In this document: piece by piece, positions 36,674 through 47,298 of the stretch
Numbering within the stretch: position 1 is the stretch's first letter
Layout: each line of letters begins with the position of its first letter
Notes under the pieces: generated by a model
Database searches by the model: none
The model's input: the letters and a program-made list of their open reading frames with translations, nothing else
Told to the model about the DNA's origin: nothing
Made by a program: the position numbers and the translations under genes
Origin: Algibacter lectus
Lineage (GTDB): Bacteria > Bacteroidota > Bacteroidia > Flavobacteriales > Flavobacteriaceae
DNA: 64,000 nucleotides
Direction of reading: 5' to 3'
Assembly (NCBI RefSeq): GCF_900112395.1
Contig: NZ_FOLN01000002.1
Span: 124,001 to 188,000, forward strand

Positions 36674-37678
36674 ATGAAAACACAACATACAAAGTATTCC
36701 ATTTTAGATCTTGCATTAGTTTCTCAAGGGCATACACTTAAACAAACATACAACGACGTTTTAAGTTTAGCTCAACATGCCGAAACTTTTGGATATACAC
36801 GCTATTGGTTGGCAGAACACCATAACGCACACAATATTGGTAGTAGTGCCACATCGGTTTTAATAGGCTATGTCGCTCAAGGTACCAACACGATTAAAGT
36901 GGGTTCTGGAGGCGTTATGTTACCAAACCATTCACCTCTAATTATAGCTGAACAATTTGGAACCTTGGGATCTTTATACCCAAACCGTATCGATTTAGGC
37001 TTAGGTAGAGCACCTGGAACCGATAGAGAAACGGCGCAAGCCATTCGTTCGGATTTTATGGATGCTGCACATGCTTTCCCAAACGAATTAGACAAAATAC
37101 AGACTTATTTCTCTAAAGAAAATGCGACGTCTAAAGTGCGAGCTACAGTTGCCGAAGGCGTAGAAGTGCCCATTTATATTTTGGGTTCTAGCACAGATAG
37201 CGCACATTTGGCTGCTAAAAACGGATTGCCTTATGCTTTTGCGAGTCATTTTGCAACTACACATTTATGGAATGCCATAGACATTTACCGTAAGGAGTTT
37301 AAACCTTCTAAAGATTTAGAAAAACCTTACGTTATGGCGGGTGTCAATATTATAATTACAGATACCGATGAAGAAGCACAACGCTTATTTACATCATTAA
37401 TTCGTATGATTGTCGGGATCTTTACCGGAAAACGAGACTTTGTACAACCACCAACAGAAATGACGCCAGATTTAGAGGAGATTATTAAAAATCCGCAGGT
37501 TCATCAAATGTTGAAGTATTCTTTTGTAGGAAGTAAAGCTACTGTAAAAGCTCAAGTTAAAATCTTTATGGAGCAAACTCAAGCAGACGAAATTATTGCT
37601 GTCACTAACATTTATGATGTGAAAGATAGAATACGATCTTATGAGTTGTTTTCTGAAATTATGAAGGAATTGAATTAA
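36674..37678 (+). CDS. LLM-class flavin-dependent oxidoreductase (luciferase-like)
   Basis: A 334-residue member of the bacterial luciferase-like superfamily, group MsnO8/YhbW type: it opens YSILDLALVSQGHT, has the AEHHN block (YWLAEHHNAHNIGSSATSVLIG) and GGVMLPNHSPLIIAEQFGTL, and RIDLGLGRAPGTD. These are typical of FMN-linked LLM enzymes that oxidise small substrates with FMNH2 or F420-free cofactors. Substrate not deducible. It is monocistronic with a -7 box upstream and a strong terminator downstream. Confidence 0.92.
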   Translation: MKTQHTKYSILDLALVSQGHTLKQTYNDVLSLAQHAETFGYTRYWLAEHHNAHNIGSSATSVLIGYVAQGTNTIKVGSGGVMLPNHSPLIIAEQFGTLGSLYPNRIDLGLGRAPGTDRETAQAIRSDFMDAAHAFPNELDKIQTYFSKENATSKVRATVAEGVEVPIYILGSSTDSAHLAAKNGLPYAFASHFATTHLWNAIDIYRKEFKPSKDLEKPYVMAGVNIIITDTDEEAQRLFTSLIRMIVGIFTGKRDFVQPPTEMTPDLEEIIKNPQVHQMLKYSFVGSKATVKAQVKIFMEQTQADEIIAVTNIYDVKDRIRSYELFSEIMKELN

Positions 37679-37740
37679 AACTAAAATTAATGTGTTTTCA
37701 ACTTTAGGAATAAGCACGTTATAAAGTAAAATAATAGCAG

Positions 37741-37805
37741 AGCGTCTTTTAATTGAAATATGAATCTATATTTTAGATCACATTTTCGTTAAAAGACGCT
37801 TTTTG
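37741..37805 (+). terminator. Nested hairpin terminator after the LLM gene
   Basis: A perfect 12-bp stem (AGCGTCTTTTAA at 37741-37752 with TTAAAAGACGCT at 37789-37800) encloses a second hairpin (ATCTA/TAGAT) and ends in TTTT. The long loop is unusual for a simple terminator; it may also be read in the other direction. Confidence 0.7.
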
Positions 37806-37914
37806 CATATTAAATCTATATATTTTATTCTTCTTTTTATCTAAAATATATAATCTTAAAGATAAGTATTACATTGCGTACTATTATTTGTAGCACTTAA
37901 TACATCCAACCCGT

Positions 37915-40641
37915 ATGGAATATACTCTTTCAGTTATAATTATACTTTTATTAATCTTTCAGAATACTAAATATAGTAGAGAAAGAGAACGGTTAAAGGG
38001 AGATATAAATGATTTAAGGGATAAATTAAGCGGAATTCAAAAGCTATTATCAAGAGAGCGTTTTGAGCATTCCACTCAAGAAGAACCTATTCATGATAAT
38101 GCTTTTGAGCAATATGCTAAAGAAGAATATGTTGAGGAGGATGTTCCTGAAACCGTTATTCCACCAATTGAAACACCTGTAGAATTCCCTGAAGTTGTTG
38201 AAAATGCAACGGAAGAAGAATACTTGCCAACTTATGCTAGTGTTACTAAATTGAACACTAAAGATGTTGATATTATTAAGAACATTTTAGCTACTGCAAA
38301 AGTGTCTCAAGACTCTGAAACGTTACATAGATTAAGAAATAAAATGGTTGATGTTCTTGGCATTAATGAGGTTAAGGAAGCTAGTGATTTGGAGTTTATT
38401 AATACGTTGTTAAATGATTACAAGTTTTACAACAACGAAATTATAGATCATGAAGCCGTTGAAACTTTAGAAAACGCCAACACTGAAACCTCTTTCGTAA
38501 ATCAAGACACTACTTATGTGGCATCTGCCGCTCCTATTCAAAAGGAAGAAAGCGAGCCTGCTCTGCCACTTTGGGATCGTTTTAAACAGAAAAATCCAGA
38601 TTTAGAAAAGTTTATTGGCGAAAACCTAATCAACAAAATTGGTATTCTAATTCTAGTTTTAGGGATAAGCTATTTTGTAAAATACGCCATAGATAAAGAT
38701 TGGATTAACGAACCCGCTCGTGTTGGTATTGGTATTCTGGCTGGTAGTTTAGTGCTCTTTATTGCACATAAATTACGTAAAAAGTACGCACCATTTAGTT
38801 CTGTGCTTGTTGCAGGTGCCATTGCTATTTTCTACTTCACTATTGCCATTGCGTTTCATGAATATAAATTATTTGGACAAGAAGTTGCGTTTGCTATCAT
38901 GGTAGTGATAACTGCTTTTAGTTGTCTTATTTCATTATCATATAATAGAATGGAATTGGCTGTATTATCACTTATTGGTGGTTTTGCTGTCCCGTTCATG
39001 ATTAGTACAGGTAGCGGAAATTATGTTGTATTGTTTACTTATATCGCCATTTTAGATATTGGTATATTAACATTGGCCTATTTTAAAAAATGGAATCTAT
39101 TACACATTCTGGCGTTTATATTCACCATATTATTATTTGTTGGTTGGGTCACTAAAGATTCACTGAGCTTAGAGCCACATTATTTTGGTGGTTTAGTTTT
39201 TGGTTTCATTTTCTACTTAATATTCTTAATAATGACTACTATAAATAACCTACGCAATAAGGGGAGTTTTAGTGGTATTCAATTGGGGATGTTAGCAAGT
39301 AATAACTTTGTGTTTTACGGTATTGGTATGTTTATTTTATCTCAATATAAACCAGAGTTAAGAGGTTTATTTACAGCCTTTTTAGCTATAATGAACATGG
39401 GCTATTCGCTATTGTTATTCAAAAAATTCGGTTTAGACAAAAAAGGCATTTATCTATTAATAGGTTTAAGTTTAACCTTTATAACTTTAGCAATTCCTAT
39501 TCAATTTTCAGGAAACAACATTACCATGTTCTGGGCAATTGAAGCGGTTATGTTAATGTGGTTGGCTCAAAAATCTCAAATTAAAAGTTACCGTTTTGCA
39601 TCTGTTATTGTACAAGCTTTAATGATAGGTAGTTTGGCTATGGACTGGGAAGTTTACACTAATGCAGAAGATTTCAATATTGTTCTTAATCCTGTATTTA
39701 TTGCAGGGCTATTAGTGGTATTATCTCTTGTTGCGGTGCACTTATTATTACGCAAAGAGACAGAGAAACTAGAAAAATTTGGTTTAGTTTTCAATCCGGT
39801 TATTTATAAAAAACTAATCCGAATTGTTGCCGTAGTTATGGCTTACTTTGTTGGATTGACGGAAGTGGTCTATCAAGCAGATCAACACTATATGTTTAAT
39901 GGCTTATTATCAATTTGTTTACAGTATCACTTTCTATTTACTGCTGTGTTATGCTTTGTTTTATACCGAAACAGAACAACCGTTAATGATAAAATAATTA
40001 ATGTTTTAGCTATTTTTAATATAGTCATATTTAGTTTTGGTATGGCAACATTACCAATGCAAGAAATTGAAGAATATATACTTTATGGCGATACTTACAG
40101 GATATCTTATTATATGCATTTTGTTGGTTTAGCTTTTATTATGTATTTCTGGTATTTGGTTTACAACAGTAATAAAACACAAAAAGTGTTTACCATTTTC
40201 AATGGAAAATTCACCATTTGGATTGCCGTATTTGCTTTAGTACTTTTAGCAAGTAACGAAGTGATTTTACAAGGACTTCACCTTATGGATTTCTCTGCAA
40301 TGCAAGACCCACAAGTTAATAAGTATACTATATTTTCAACTGGCCAAAATAAAATAATAAAAACAGGACTTCCCATATTATGGGGTGTTTTAGCCTTTGT
40401 ATTATTACTTTGGGGTATTAAAAAACAATTAAAACCTTTACGAATTATTGCGCTAACCCTTTTAGGACTCACCATTGTTAAGCTTTTTGCTTATGACATT
40501 AGTAACGTATCTGAAACAGGAAAAATTATCGCGTTTATACTATTAGGAATTCTTATTTTAATTATTTCATTCATATATCAAAAAATTAAAGTTTTGGTTA
40601 TTGATGATGAGAAAACAACAGAAAATGAAAACATCGATTAA
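37915..40641 (+). CDS. DUF2339 polytopic membrane protein
   Basis: A 908-residue protein: an N-terminal membrane segment, then about 200 acidic residues with predicted coiled coil, then about 20 membrane helices, the architecture of DUF2339 proteins. Family blocks are NPDLEKFIGENLINKIGILILVLG at the start of the membrane part, with GISYFVKYAIDKDWINEPARVGIG next. Function is unknown; such proteins are large integral membrane components. The downstream DUF3999 gene overlaps it, the frequent pairing of these two families, so the two proteins probably act together. Confidence 0.88.
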   Translation: MEYTLSVIIILLLIFQNTKYSRERERLKGDINDLRDKLSGIQKLLSRERFEHSTQEEPIHDNAFEQYAKEEYVEEDVPETVIPPIETPVEFPEVVENATEEEYLPTYASVTKLNTKDVDIIKNILATAKVSQDSETLHRLRNKMVDVLGINEVKEASDLEFINTLLNDYKFYNNEIIDHEAVETLENANTETSFVNQDTTYVASAAPIQKEESEPALPLWDRFKQKNPDLEKFIGENLINKIGILILVLGISYFVKYAIDKDWINEPARVGIGILAGSLVLFIAHKLRKKYAPFSSVLVAGAIAIFYFTIAIAFHEYKLFGQEVAFAIMVVITAFSCLISLSYNRMELAVLSLIGGFAVPFMISTGSGNYVVLFTYIAILDIGILTLAYFKKWNLLHILAFIFTILLFVGWVTKDSLSLEPHYFGGLVFGFIFYLIFLIMTTINNLRNKGSFSGIQLGMLASNNFVFYGIGMFILSQYKPELRGLFTAFLAIMNMGYSLLLFKKFGLDKKGIYLLIGLSLTFITLAIPIQFSGNNITMFWAIEAVMLMWLAQKSQIKSYRFASVIVQALMIGSLAMDWEVYTNAEDFNIVLNPVFIAGLLVVLSLVAVHLLLRKETEKLEKFGLVFNPVIYKKLIRIVAVVMAYFVGLTEVVYQADQHYMFNGLLSICLQYHFLFTAVLCFVLYRNRTTVNDKIINVLAIFNIVIFSFGMATLPMQEIEEYILYGDTYRISYYMHFVGLAFIMYFWYLVYNSNKTQKVFTIFNGKFTIWIAVFALVLLASNEVILQGLHLMDFSAMQDPQVNKYTIFSTGQNKIIKTGLPILWGVLAFVLLLWGIKKQLKPLRIIALTLLGLTIVKLFAYDISNVSETGKIIAFILLGILILIISFIYQKIKVLVIDDEKTTENENID

Positions 40642-41866
40642 ACTACTTTTTATGTTATGTGTCACTATGGCTTTTGGTCAAAAACACACCGTAGAAGGAG
40701 AAATAAAACCTGTAACAGAAGCTGGATTACATCACATCCCTGTGCCTTATAATTTTCGCACGCATGCTACAGCCAATTTACGTGACCTTAGAATTTTAGA
40801 TGCTAAAGGGAATCAAGTGCCTTATTTTTTAAAATCGGTAACGGCTTTTAAAACAACTCAAGTTTCAGATTTTACAGAATTTGCAATGGTTTCAACATCA
40901 CAAGAAACCGATAGTAGCACTACGTATATATTTGAAAATCCAGATAAATCTATCAAACAAGCCGTGTTTTTAATTGCAAATTATCAAGGTTCTAAAAATT
41001 ACAAACTAGAAGGAAGTAACAATAAAACAAAATGGTTTGGTATTGTAAACAACGGTCAATTGGATAATTTAAGTCATCCAGAAGATACCCAAGTTTATAA
41101 GGTTATTAATTTTCCTTTAGGGGCTTATCGTTATTTAAAAGTGGTTTTTAATGATAAACATTCGTTACCAATAAACCTTTTAAAAATAGGGAAGGTGAGT
41201 GCAGAGAAAGAAACTATATCGCCAATAAAAATGGATGATATTCCTGTAAAAACAATTTCTTTTTCAGAGGAAAACAAAAAAACACAAGTGCATATTACTT
41301 TTGAAAGACCAGAAGTAATCCACCAAATGAAACTGAATATTACAGGGCCAGCACTTTATAGTCGTAATGCCACGTTGTATGCTTTAAGATCTCGTGAAGA
41401 AAAACGCAACATCGAAACATATAGAAAAGTTATTAGCTCGTTTTCATTACGTTCAGATAAAGACCTTGTTTTCGATATTCCGCCAATGGTTGAAGGTGAA
41501 TTATATTTAGAAATTGAAAATAAAGACAATCCTAAACTTCAAATTAGTAACATTGAGTTTATGCAAAAACCTGTGTATATGGTTGCTGCCTTAAAGTCTC
41601 AAACCACATATAAAGTTAGAGCCGGAAACAAAGCCCTAAATTTTCCAGATTATGATATTTCGGAAGTCGCAAATACTTCTCGAAAGACGTTACCAATAGC
41701 AACGATTACATCTATAAAGACTGTAAAACCAACTAAAGAAATGGTAAAAGAAACCTCTTTTTGGCAACAGCCTTGGTTTATGTGGTGCTGCATTGGTGTA
41801 GCCGGATTATTTATTGCCATCTACGCTTCTAGCTTAATAAAAGATTTAAATAAGAAACAGAGCTAA
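40625..41866 (+). CDS. DUF3999-family secreted protein with C-terminal anchor
   Basis: I choose the ATG at 40625, inside the end of the DUF2339 gene (17-bp overlap), because it begins a clean signal peptide (MKTSIKLLFMLCVTMAFGQ). The mature part is beta-rich, of DUF3999 type (AGLHHIPVPYNFRTHATANLRDLRILDAKG), and one membrane helix (about residues 388-408, FMWCCIGVAGLFIAIYASSLI) anchors the C-terminus. It is about 413 residues long. Overlap and family pairing suggest translational coupling with DUF2339. Confidence 0.82.
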   Translation: MKTSIKLLFMLCVTMAFGQKHTVEGEIKPVTEAGLHHIPVPYNFRTHATANLRDLRILDAKGNQVPYFLKSVTAFKTTQVSDFTEFAMVSTSQETDSSTTYIFENPDKSIKQAVFLIANYQGSKNYKLEGSNNKTKWFGIVNNGQLDNLSHPEDTQVYKVINFPLGAYRYLKVVFNDKHSLPINLLKIGKVSAEKETISPIKMDDIPVKTISFSEENKKTQVHITFERPEVIHQMKLNITGPALYSRNATLYALRSREEKRNIETYRKVISSFSLRSDKDLVFDIPPMVEGELYLEIENKDNPKLQISNIEFMQKPVYMVAALKSQTTYKVRAGNKALNFPDYDISEVANTSRKTLPIATITSIKTVKPTKEMVKETSFWQQPWFMWCCIGVAGLFIAIYASSLIKDLNKKQS

Positions 41867-41884
41867 TTAAAAAATGTTTCTTTT

Positions 41885-41932
41885 AAGAAAGTAAATTTGT
41901 GGAATGAAAATTCTATGGGTTTACTTTTTTTT
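41885..41932 (+). terminator. Terminator of the DUF2339-DUF3999 unit
   Basis: AAAGTAAA (41888-41895) pairs with TTTACTTT (41920-41927), with a small nested hairpin GAAT-GAAA-ATTC (41902-41913), followed by a T-run. It begins about 20 bp after the stop codon. Confidence 0.6.
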
Positions 41933-42147
41933 TGCTTAATACGTACAAAACCTGTTTTAAAATGAGAATAATTAATCTTAATTATTCTGATGAAATGCCA
42001 ACTCGTATCTGCATTCTAAGCTTATTAAGATGTCTGCGTAGTATTTTATTTCATTTCACTTAAACTTATATTTTAATAAGAAGATTCTAAATATTATCTT
42101 AGTCAAGTAATATAGACTATGTTTTATTTTAAATCTTAATAAGTCGA

Positions 42148-43467
42148 ATGAAAGCAGAACACCAGGATCACGCAAAATCAATTTCAGAAACAGGTTTTAA
42201 TCAAGAAGAAAAAGATAAAATTATAGAACGTCAACTGCGTTTTCAAGACTTATTAATTAATATTTCTACTACATATATCAATTCAGATTTATCGGATATT
42301 GATCAGCTTTTAAGAAAATCACTCAAGCAAATTTGCGAGTTTGTAGAATCGGATAGAAGTTACATATTCTCTTACGATTTTGTAAACAATACCACCTCCA
42401 ACACCTATGAATGGTGCGCAGAAGGCATAGAGCCGGAAATAGAGCACTTACAAAATATACCTTTAGATCATATTACACAATGGCTAGAGGCTCATAAAAA
42501 AGGGGAAGCTTTCTTTGTTGAAGATGTAAGTTTATTGCCCGATGATGGCGAGTATGGTTTAAGAGCCATTTTAGAACCACAGGGGATCAAAAGTTTAATT
42601 ACTATTCCCAAAATCAAAAACAACGAGCTTATCGGCTTTATTGGTTTCGATTCGGTTAAAAAGATTAATAAATACAACGATAAGGAAAAGGAAATTCTAT
42701 TTGTTTTTGCAAACATGTTGGTAAATGTTAAGCAGCGAAAAGAGTATGAAGACCAAATAAAAGAGCAAGAAAGAAAAAAAGAAGAGTTACTTAAAAGTTT
42801 ATCGCAACAAAATGTGGAGTTAAATGAGTATGCTCACGTGGTATCTCACGATTTAAAGGCGCCATTAATAAACATACACACCTTGGTGGGGTGGTTTATG
42901 TACGACCATAAAGATAAAGTATCCAAAGAAGACATGAAACCACTAGAGCAAGCCCTGTTTAATGTGGAAAAAATGGACTTTTTAATTAAAGGAATTTTAG
43001 ATTATTCTACAGTAGAACGTTTAGGCTCTGAAGATAAACATGTTGATTTCAATGAAATGATCGACGAGGTACTTCAAACCGTTTTAACACCAAGTGATAC
43101 TACCATTACGGTTCAAGAAAATCTACCAACTTTGTTTGGAAACACATGGAGATATAAGCAAGTTTTCCAAAACTTAATTCAAAATGCTATTAAATATAGC
43201 GATAAGGACCACGGCATTATTGATGTTGGATTCTCGGAAAAACCAGAGCATTACGAGTTTTATGTAAAAGATAATGGTATGGGAATTAAAGCAGATTATT
43301 TCGATAAAATTTTCAAAGTCTTTACCAAACTAGAAAGTACAGGTGCATCATCTGGTATTGGCCTTTCTATTGTTAAAAAGATTATCACATATTACAATGG
43401 TTCTATTTGGCTAGAAAGTGAAGAGGGAATTGGTTCTACGTTTTTCTTTACTCTGCCTAAAAGTTAA
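42148..43467 (+). CDS. GAF-domain sensor histidine kinase (soluble)
   Basis: A 439-residue cytoplasmic kinase without membrane helices. A GAF domain spans about residues 30-200 (DRSYIFSYDFVNNTTSNTYEWCAEG; IKSLITIPKIKNNELIGFIGFD). A short coiled coil leads to HisKA with the phosphoacceptor His in HVVSHDLKAPLINI (about residue 234), and the HATPase domain has NLIQNAIKYSDKD, DNGMGIKADYFDKIF and SSGIGLSIVKKI. It resembles bacteriophytochrome-like kinases lacking PAS/PHY. No response regulator is adjacent, so its partner lies elsewhere. Confidence 0.93.
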   Translation: MKAEHQDHAKSISETGFNQEEKDKIIERQLRFQDLLINISTTYINSDLSDIDQLLRKSLKQICEFVESDRSYIFSYDFVNNTTSNTYEWCAEGIEPEIEHLQNIPLDHITQWLEAHKKGEAFFVEDVSLLPDDGEYGLRAILEPQGIKSLITIPKIKNNELIGFIGFDSVKKINKYNDKEKEILFVFANMLVNVKQRKEYEDQIKEQERKKEELLKSLSQQNVELNEYAHVVSHDLKAPLINIHTLVGWFMYDHKDKVSKEDMKPLEQALFNVEKMDFLIKGILDYSTVERLGSEDKHVDFNEMIDEVLQTVLTPSDTTITVQENLPTLFGNTWRYKQVFQNLIQNAIKYSDKDHGIIDVGFSEKPEHYEFYVKDNGMGIKADYFDKIFKVFTKLESTGASSGIGLSIVKKIITYYNGSIWLESEEGIGSTFFFTLPKS

Positions 43468-43742
43468 TCGTATTAGTTTATTATCAGTGTTTTAAATAGT
43501 TCCTTCAAGGTTATCAATAATCATATACCTTAAATTTGTCTTTTTCAATAATTAAGATAAATCAATAACACGATGCCAATTTGTTTCAAATTCATGGCAT
43601 TAATTACTTGCCCCAATTTCAAAAATCTTCTAGTAATTTAACTAGTTTCTTATAAATAGTCTTATATTCACAACTTTTAATCGTTAATATTCGTATTTAA
43701 TCGATTAAAATAATGAAAATGAATATTAATTTTAACTAAATT

Positions 43743-45425
43743 ATGAAACCCCAAGACATGAAGAAACACTTAATTTCAAACCTACTATTAGTCTCTGTAG
43801 TATTCGTCCTTTTTGGATGTACTAAAGATGAAACAGAAAAAGAAGAAGAAGCTCCAGACACTGAAATTGTTATTATTGTTGAAGATTTTGCAACTGCCAT
43901 AGACGAAAACGAAGAAAACGAAACCAGTTTAGGTACCGTAACAGCAAGTGCAAACGAAGGTGATATAACTTTCAGTATTAAATCTCAAACACCAGATGGC
44001 GCAGTAAGTATTAACCCTACTACTGGCGAACTTTTAATTGCAGATAACACGGCATTCGATTATGAAGCAAATACTGAAATTACTGGAGTTATAGAAGCTA
44101 AAGTAAATACAGAAACCGAAGATATTAACTTCACTATCACGATAAATGATGTTTTAGATTCTAGCTTAGTCATTACTTCCGATTCAGCTTTTACTATTGA
44201 AGAAAACGCTGCTTCTGGTACAGTTATCGCAGTAGTAACTGCAACAACAGATAGTAATGAGGCATTAGTCTTTAGTATGGAAAGTGTAACCGTAGATGGT
44301 GCTATCGAAATCGATTCTTCTACAGGAGAAATTAGAGTTGTTGATAGTAGTTTGTTAGATTTTGAAACCTTACCGGAAATAATAACCACTATTGTAGTAA
44401 CCTTAGAAAATACAGATATTATCTTTGCTCAAGAAATAACAATTGGTTTAATCGATGTTATAGAAGCTTTAACAGCGAGTACGTTTGCAGGTTCTACTGA
44501 AGGGTACGTAGATGGAGATATCTCTATAGCAACTTTTAACAGACCAACAGGAATGGCTACCGATGCTGCTGGAAATATTTATGTTACCGAATACGGAAAC
44601 CACACCGTTAGAAAAATTACACCAGCTGGTCAAGTTTCAACTTTAGTAGGTGGTTTTAATGGTTTTGCAGATGGCACAGGAACCGATGCTAAATTATTCC
44701 GTCCAACAGATATTATTATGGGTGTAGATGGTTTTCTATACGTTGCAGATAGCTGGAATAATAGAATACGTAAAGTAAGTTTAGCCGGAGTAGTTACTAC
44801 TTTTGCTGGTGGCTCTTCTGGCTTTGTAGATGGTATGGGTAACGCTGCTAAATTCAACAAGCCATCTGGTTTAACTACAGATGCTGACGGTAACATTTAT
44901 GTAGCCGATCTAGAAAACCAAAGTATCAGAAAAATTACAACAGCAGGTGTAGTGAGTACGCTAGCAGGAGGAACCGAAGGTTATAACAATGGTACAGGTA
45001 GCAGCGCTCAATTTAAAGATCCAAGAGCCATTGTATTAAGTAATAATAACGAATTAATGGTTACCGATCAATTTGGTCGTACTGTTAGAAAAGTAACTTT
45101 AGCTGGTGTTGTAACTGTTTTTGCTGGTAATGGTGTTTCTGGTTCTAGCGATGGTGTTGGAACAAGTAGCAGTTTTGGTGTGCCAAACGGAATTACTATC
45201 GATAATGATGGTAATTTATTAGTTTCGGATAGATCGGAACATAACATTAGAAAAATAACTCCAAATGCAGAAGTAACAACTATTGCGGGTACACGTTCAT
45301 CAGGTAGTAATGATGGTGTTGCTTCTCAAGCAACATTTTACAATCCTGCAGGTATGTTAGTAACCGCAGATGGTACTATTTATATTGCAGATTATGATAA
45401 TCACAGAATTAGAGTTCTAAAATAA
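43743..45425 (+). CDS. NHL-repeat lipoprotein with cadherin-like domains
   Basis: A 560-residue lipoprotein (signal ending VLFGC; start at 43743, or 43758 which gives a tighter signal peptide). Two cadherin-type repeats follow (about residues 40-135 and 140-235, each with the INPTTGEL or IDSSTGEIRV pattern), then a six-bladed NHL propeller of about 320 residues with repeated NRPTGMATDAAGNIYVTEYGNHTVRKIT-like blades. Such proteins are surface scaffolds for sugar or protein binding; no catalytic motif is seen. It ends in a strong terminator. Confidence 0.9.
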   Translation: MKPQDMKKHLISNLLLVSVVFVLFGCTKDETEKEEEAPDTEIVIIVEDFATAIDENEENETSLGTVTASANEGDITFSIKSQTPDGAVSINPTTGELLIADNTAFDYEANTEITGVIEAKVNTETEDINFTITINDVLDSSLVITSDSAFTIEENAASGTVIAVVTATTDSNEALVFSMESVTVDGAIEIDSSTGEIRVVDSSLLDFETLPEIITTIVVTLENTDIIFAQEITIGLIDVIEALTASTFAGSTEGYVDGDISIATFNRPTGMATDAAGNIYVTEYGNHTVRKITPAGQVSTLVGGFNGFADGTGTDAKLFRPTDIIMGVDGFLYVADSWNNRIRKVSLAGVVTTFAGGSSGFVDGMGNAAKFNKPSGLTTDADGNIYVADLENQSIRKITTAGVVSTLAGGTEGYNNGTGSSAQFKDPRAIVLSNNNELMVTDQFGRTVRKVTLAGVVTVFAGNGVSGSSDGVGTSSSFGVPNGITIDNDGNLLVSDRSEHNIRKITPNAEVTTIAGTRSSGSNDGVASQATFYNPAGMLVTADGTIYIADYDNHRIRVLK

Positions 45426-45451
45426 TACAGAACCTTAATTTATTTCATATT

Positions 45452-45489
45452 AAAAAACCTATTAAAGCTCATGTTTTAATAGGTTTTTT
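45452..45489. terminator. Bidirectional terminator between the NHL and PoxB-like genes
   Basis: A perfect 15-bp inverted repeat (45452-45466 with 45475-45489; AAAAAACCTATTAAA and its complement) with an 8-nt loop lies between two converging genes. T-runs occur on both strands, so it can stop both transcripts. Confidence 0.85.
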
Positions 45490-45552
45490 CTTTTTAATAT
45501 ATCTTGTGCCAAACAACCACTTTTTAGCAGTTAAATCTATTCTATTTAAAGT

Positions 45553-47298
45553 TTAATCGAAATAAGACTGCAATTCCTTTTTTAAGTTTTGCCATTGGTC
45601 TTTATCTCCAGTAATTACTTGTCCGACTTCTTTTAACTTAGATGTTCCAAAACCAATAGCTTCTTTAACACCTATATGTGGTGGTAAAGACAGCGCGCCA
45701 CTACTAACTACAGCATCAATAATAAATGGTTTTTTACTATGTTTTGCTTGTATTATAGCCGCATCAATATCTTTGGCATGTTCTACGCGCACACCATCAC
45801 CACCACAAAGTTTGGCATATTCAGCAAAATTCATATTCGTTTCATGCAAAGCATCTAAACTGGCAGCAAGACCAACTTGTTCCATTTCTAGCTTTACAAA
45901 ACTAAGTTCGGAGTTATTAAAAATCAATACTTTTATAGGGAGTTCATATCGAACAGCCGTAATAAAATCTTGCATCGCCATATTAAAAGCGCCATCACCA
46001 CTTAAACACCAAATCTCTTTATCCGGATTTGCCATTTGTGCTCCAATAGCCGAAGGCAAACCAACTGCCATAGAACCATGATTAAAAGAACCAATTAAAC
46101 GTCTCTGTTTATTAAACGAAATATGATGCGTTGCCCAAATAGCCGAAGTTCCAGTTTCCACGGTAAAAATAGCATCGCTAGAAGCATGTTCATTTACTAA
46201 ATCGGCAAATATTTGTGGGTGCAAAGGTTCATTTTCACGAGTAGGCGAGGCCTGTTCCTTCATATTATGTCTCCAATTATTAAAACTCTCTTTTAGTTTA
46301 TCCATAAATTGAGAATCTTCCTTTTGATTTATCTTCGGATTAAGCAGCTCTAAAAATGATGAAATATCACTCCAAACACCCAAAGTAACGGCTGTTCTAT
46401 TTCCTATATTTTCTTGTCTAATATCAACCTGAATGGTTTTCGTATCATGCGGAAGAAAATCGATATACGGAAAATCCGTTCCCAACATCAATAGTAAATC
46501 ACACTTCATCACGGCATTATAACCCGATGGATTTCCAATTAGACCTGTAAGTCCCACCACATTTTCGGTATCATGATCAAATACATCACTAGAACGCAAA
46601 CTGTGGGTAATGGGCGCGTTTAGCCGCTTAGATAAAGTAATTACTGCCTCACGACTTTCACGGCAACCATCACCAGCCAAAATACCAACTGTTTTGGCAT
46701 TATTTATTAAATGTACCGCTTCTAAAATCACAGCTTCATCGGGAACTAAATTCGATTTATATTTTAGTATTGGGTGTATAAATTGATCGTTTTCAGCTTT
46801 CATTTCAGCAATGTTAGCCGCCAATTCAATTCTACAAACCGAATTGTTAGCCATAGCAATTTTAATAGCACGTTGTATTACCATAGGCGCTTGCTCGGGC
46901 GTTTCAATAATAGCCTGATAATCGCAAACATCATCAAAAACCTTTTTTAAATCTACCTCTTGAAAAAAGCTCGTCCCTTGTTGTTTTTGGTTTATTTGTC
47001 CGGTAATAGCAATAACAGGTGTGCGTTCTTTTTTAGCATTATAAAGTCCGTTAATTAAGTGCAACGCACCAGGACCAACAGTTCCTGCACAAACCGCTAA
47101 ATTATTTGAGGTTTGGCTATGACCAAAGGCAGCGAAAGATGCATTACCTTCATGTTTCATTCCTATCCAATCTACGCCATCGCGCTGTTCTATTGCTTTT
47201 ACAAAAAAGTTAAGGGCATCGCCAGTAACTCCGTATACTTTCTTTACGCCAACACTCAATAAAATATCAAGTAATTGTTCTGATACATTTTTAGACAT
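45553..47298 (-). CDS. PoxB-like thiamine-diphosphate enzyme (pyruvate oxidase/quinone dehydrogenase type)
   Basis: A 581-residue ThDP enzyme. The N-terminal PYR domain has the catalytic Glu in MKHEGNASFAAFGHSQ; the middle domain has the Rossmann-like GDGCRESREAVITL; the PP domain has the ThDP/Mg motif GDGAFNMAMQDFITAVRYELPIKVLIFNN (GDG...NN, 28 residues apart). Length and order match PoxB (572). It would oxidise pyruvate to acetate and CO2 with quinone or O2. The C-terminal 20-residue membrane-binding extension of E. coli PoxB is not clearly present. Acetolactate synthase is less likely. Confidence 0.82.
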   Translation of the reverse strand: MSKNVSEQLLDILLSVGVKKVYGVTGDALNFFVKAIEQRDGVDWIGMKHEGNASFAAFGHSQTSNNLAVCAGTVGPGALHLINGLYNAKKERTPVIAITGQINQKQQGTSFFQEVDLKKVFDDVCDYQAIIETPEQAPMVIQRAIKIAMANNSVCRIELAANIAEMKAENDQFIHPILKYKSNLVPDEAVILEAVHLINNAKTVGILAGDGCRESREAVITLSKRLNAPITHSLRSSDVFDHDTENVVGLTGLIGNPSGYNAVMKCDLLLMLGTDFPYIDFLPHDTKTIQVDIRQENIGNRTAVTLGVWSDISSFLELLNPKINQKEDSQFMDKLKESFNNWRHNMKEQASPTRENEPLHPQIFADLVNEHASSDAIFTVETGTSAIWATHHISFNKQRRLIGSFNHGSMAVGLPSAIGAQMANPDKEIWCLSGDGAFNMAMQDFITAVRYELPIKVLIFNNSELSFVKLEMEQVGLAASLDALHETNMNFAEYAKLCGGDGVRVEHAKDIDAAIIQAKHSKKPFIIDAVVSSGALSLPPHIGVKEAIGFGTSKLKEVGQVITGDKDQWQNLKKELQSYFD

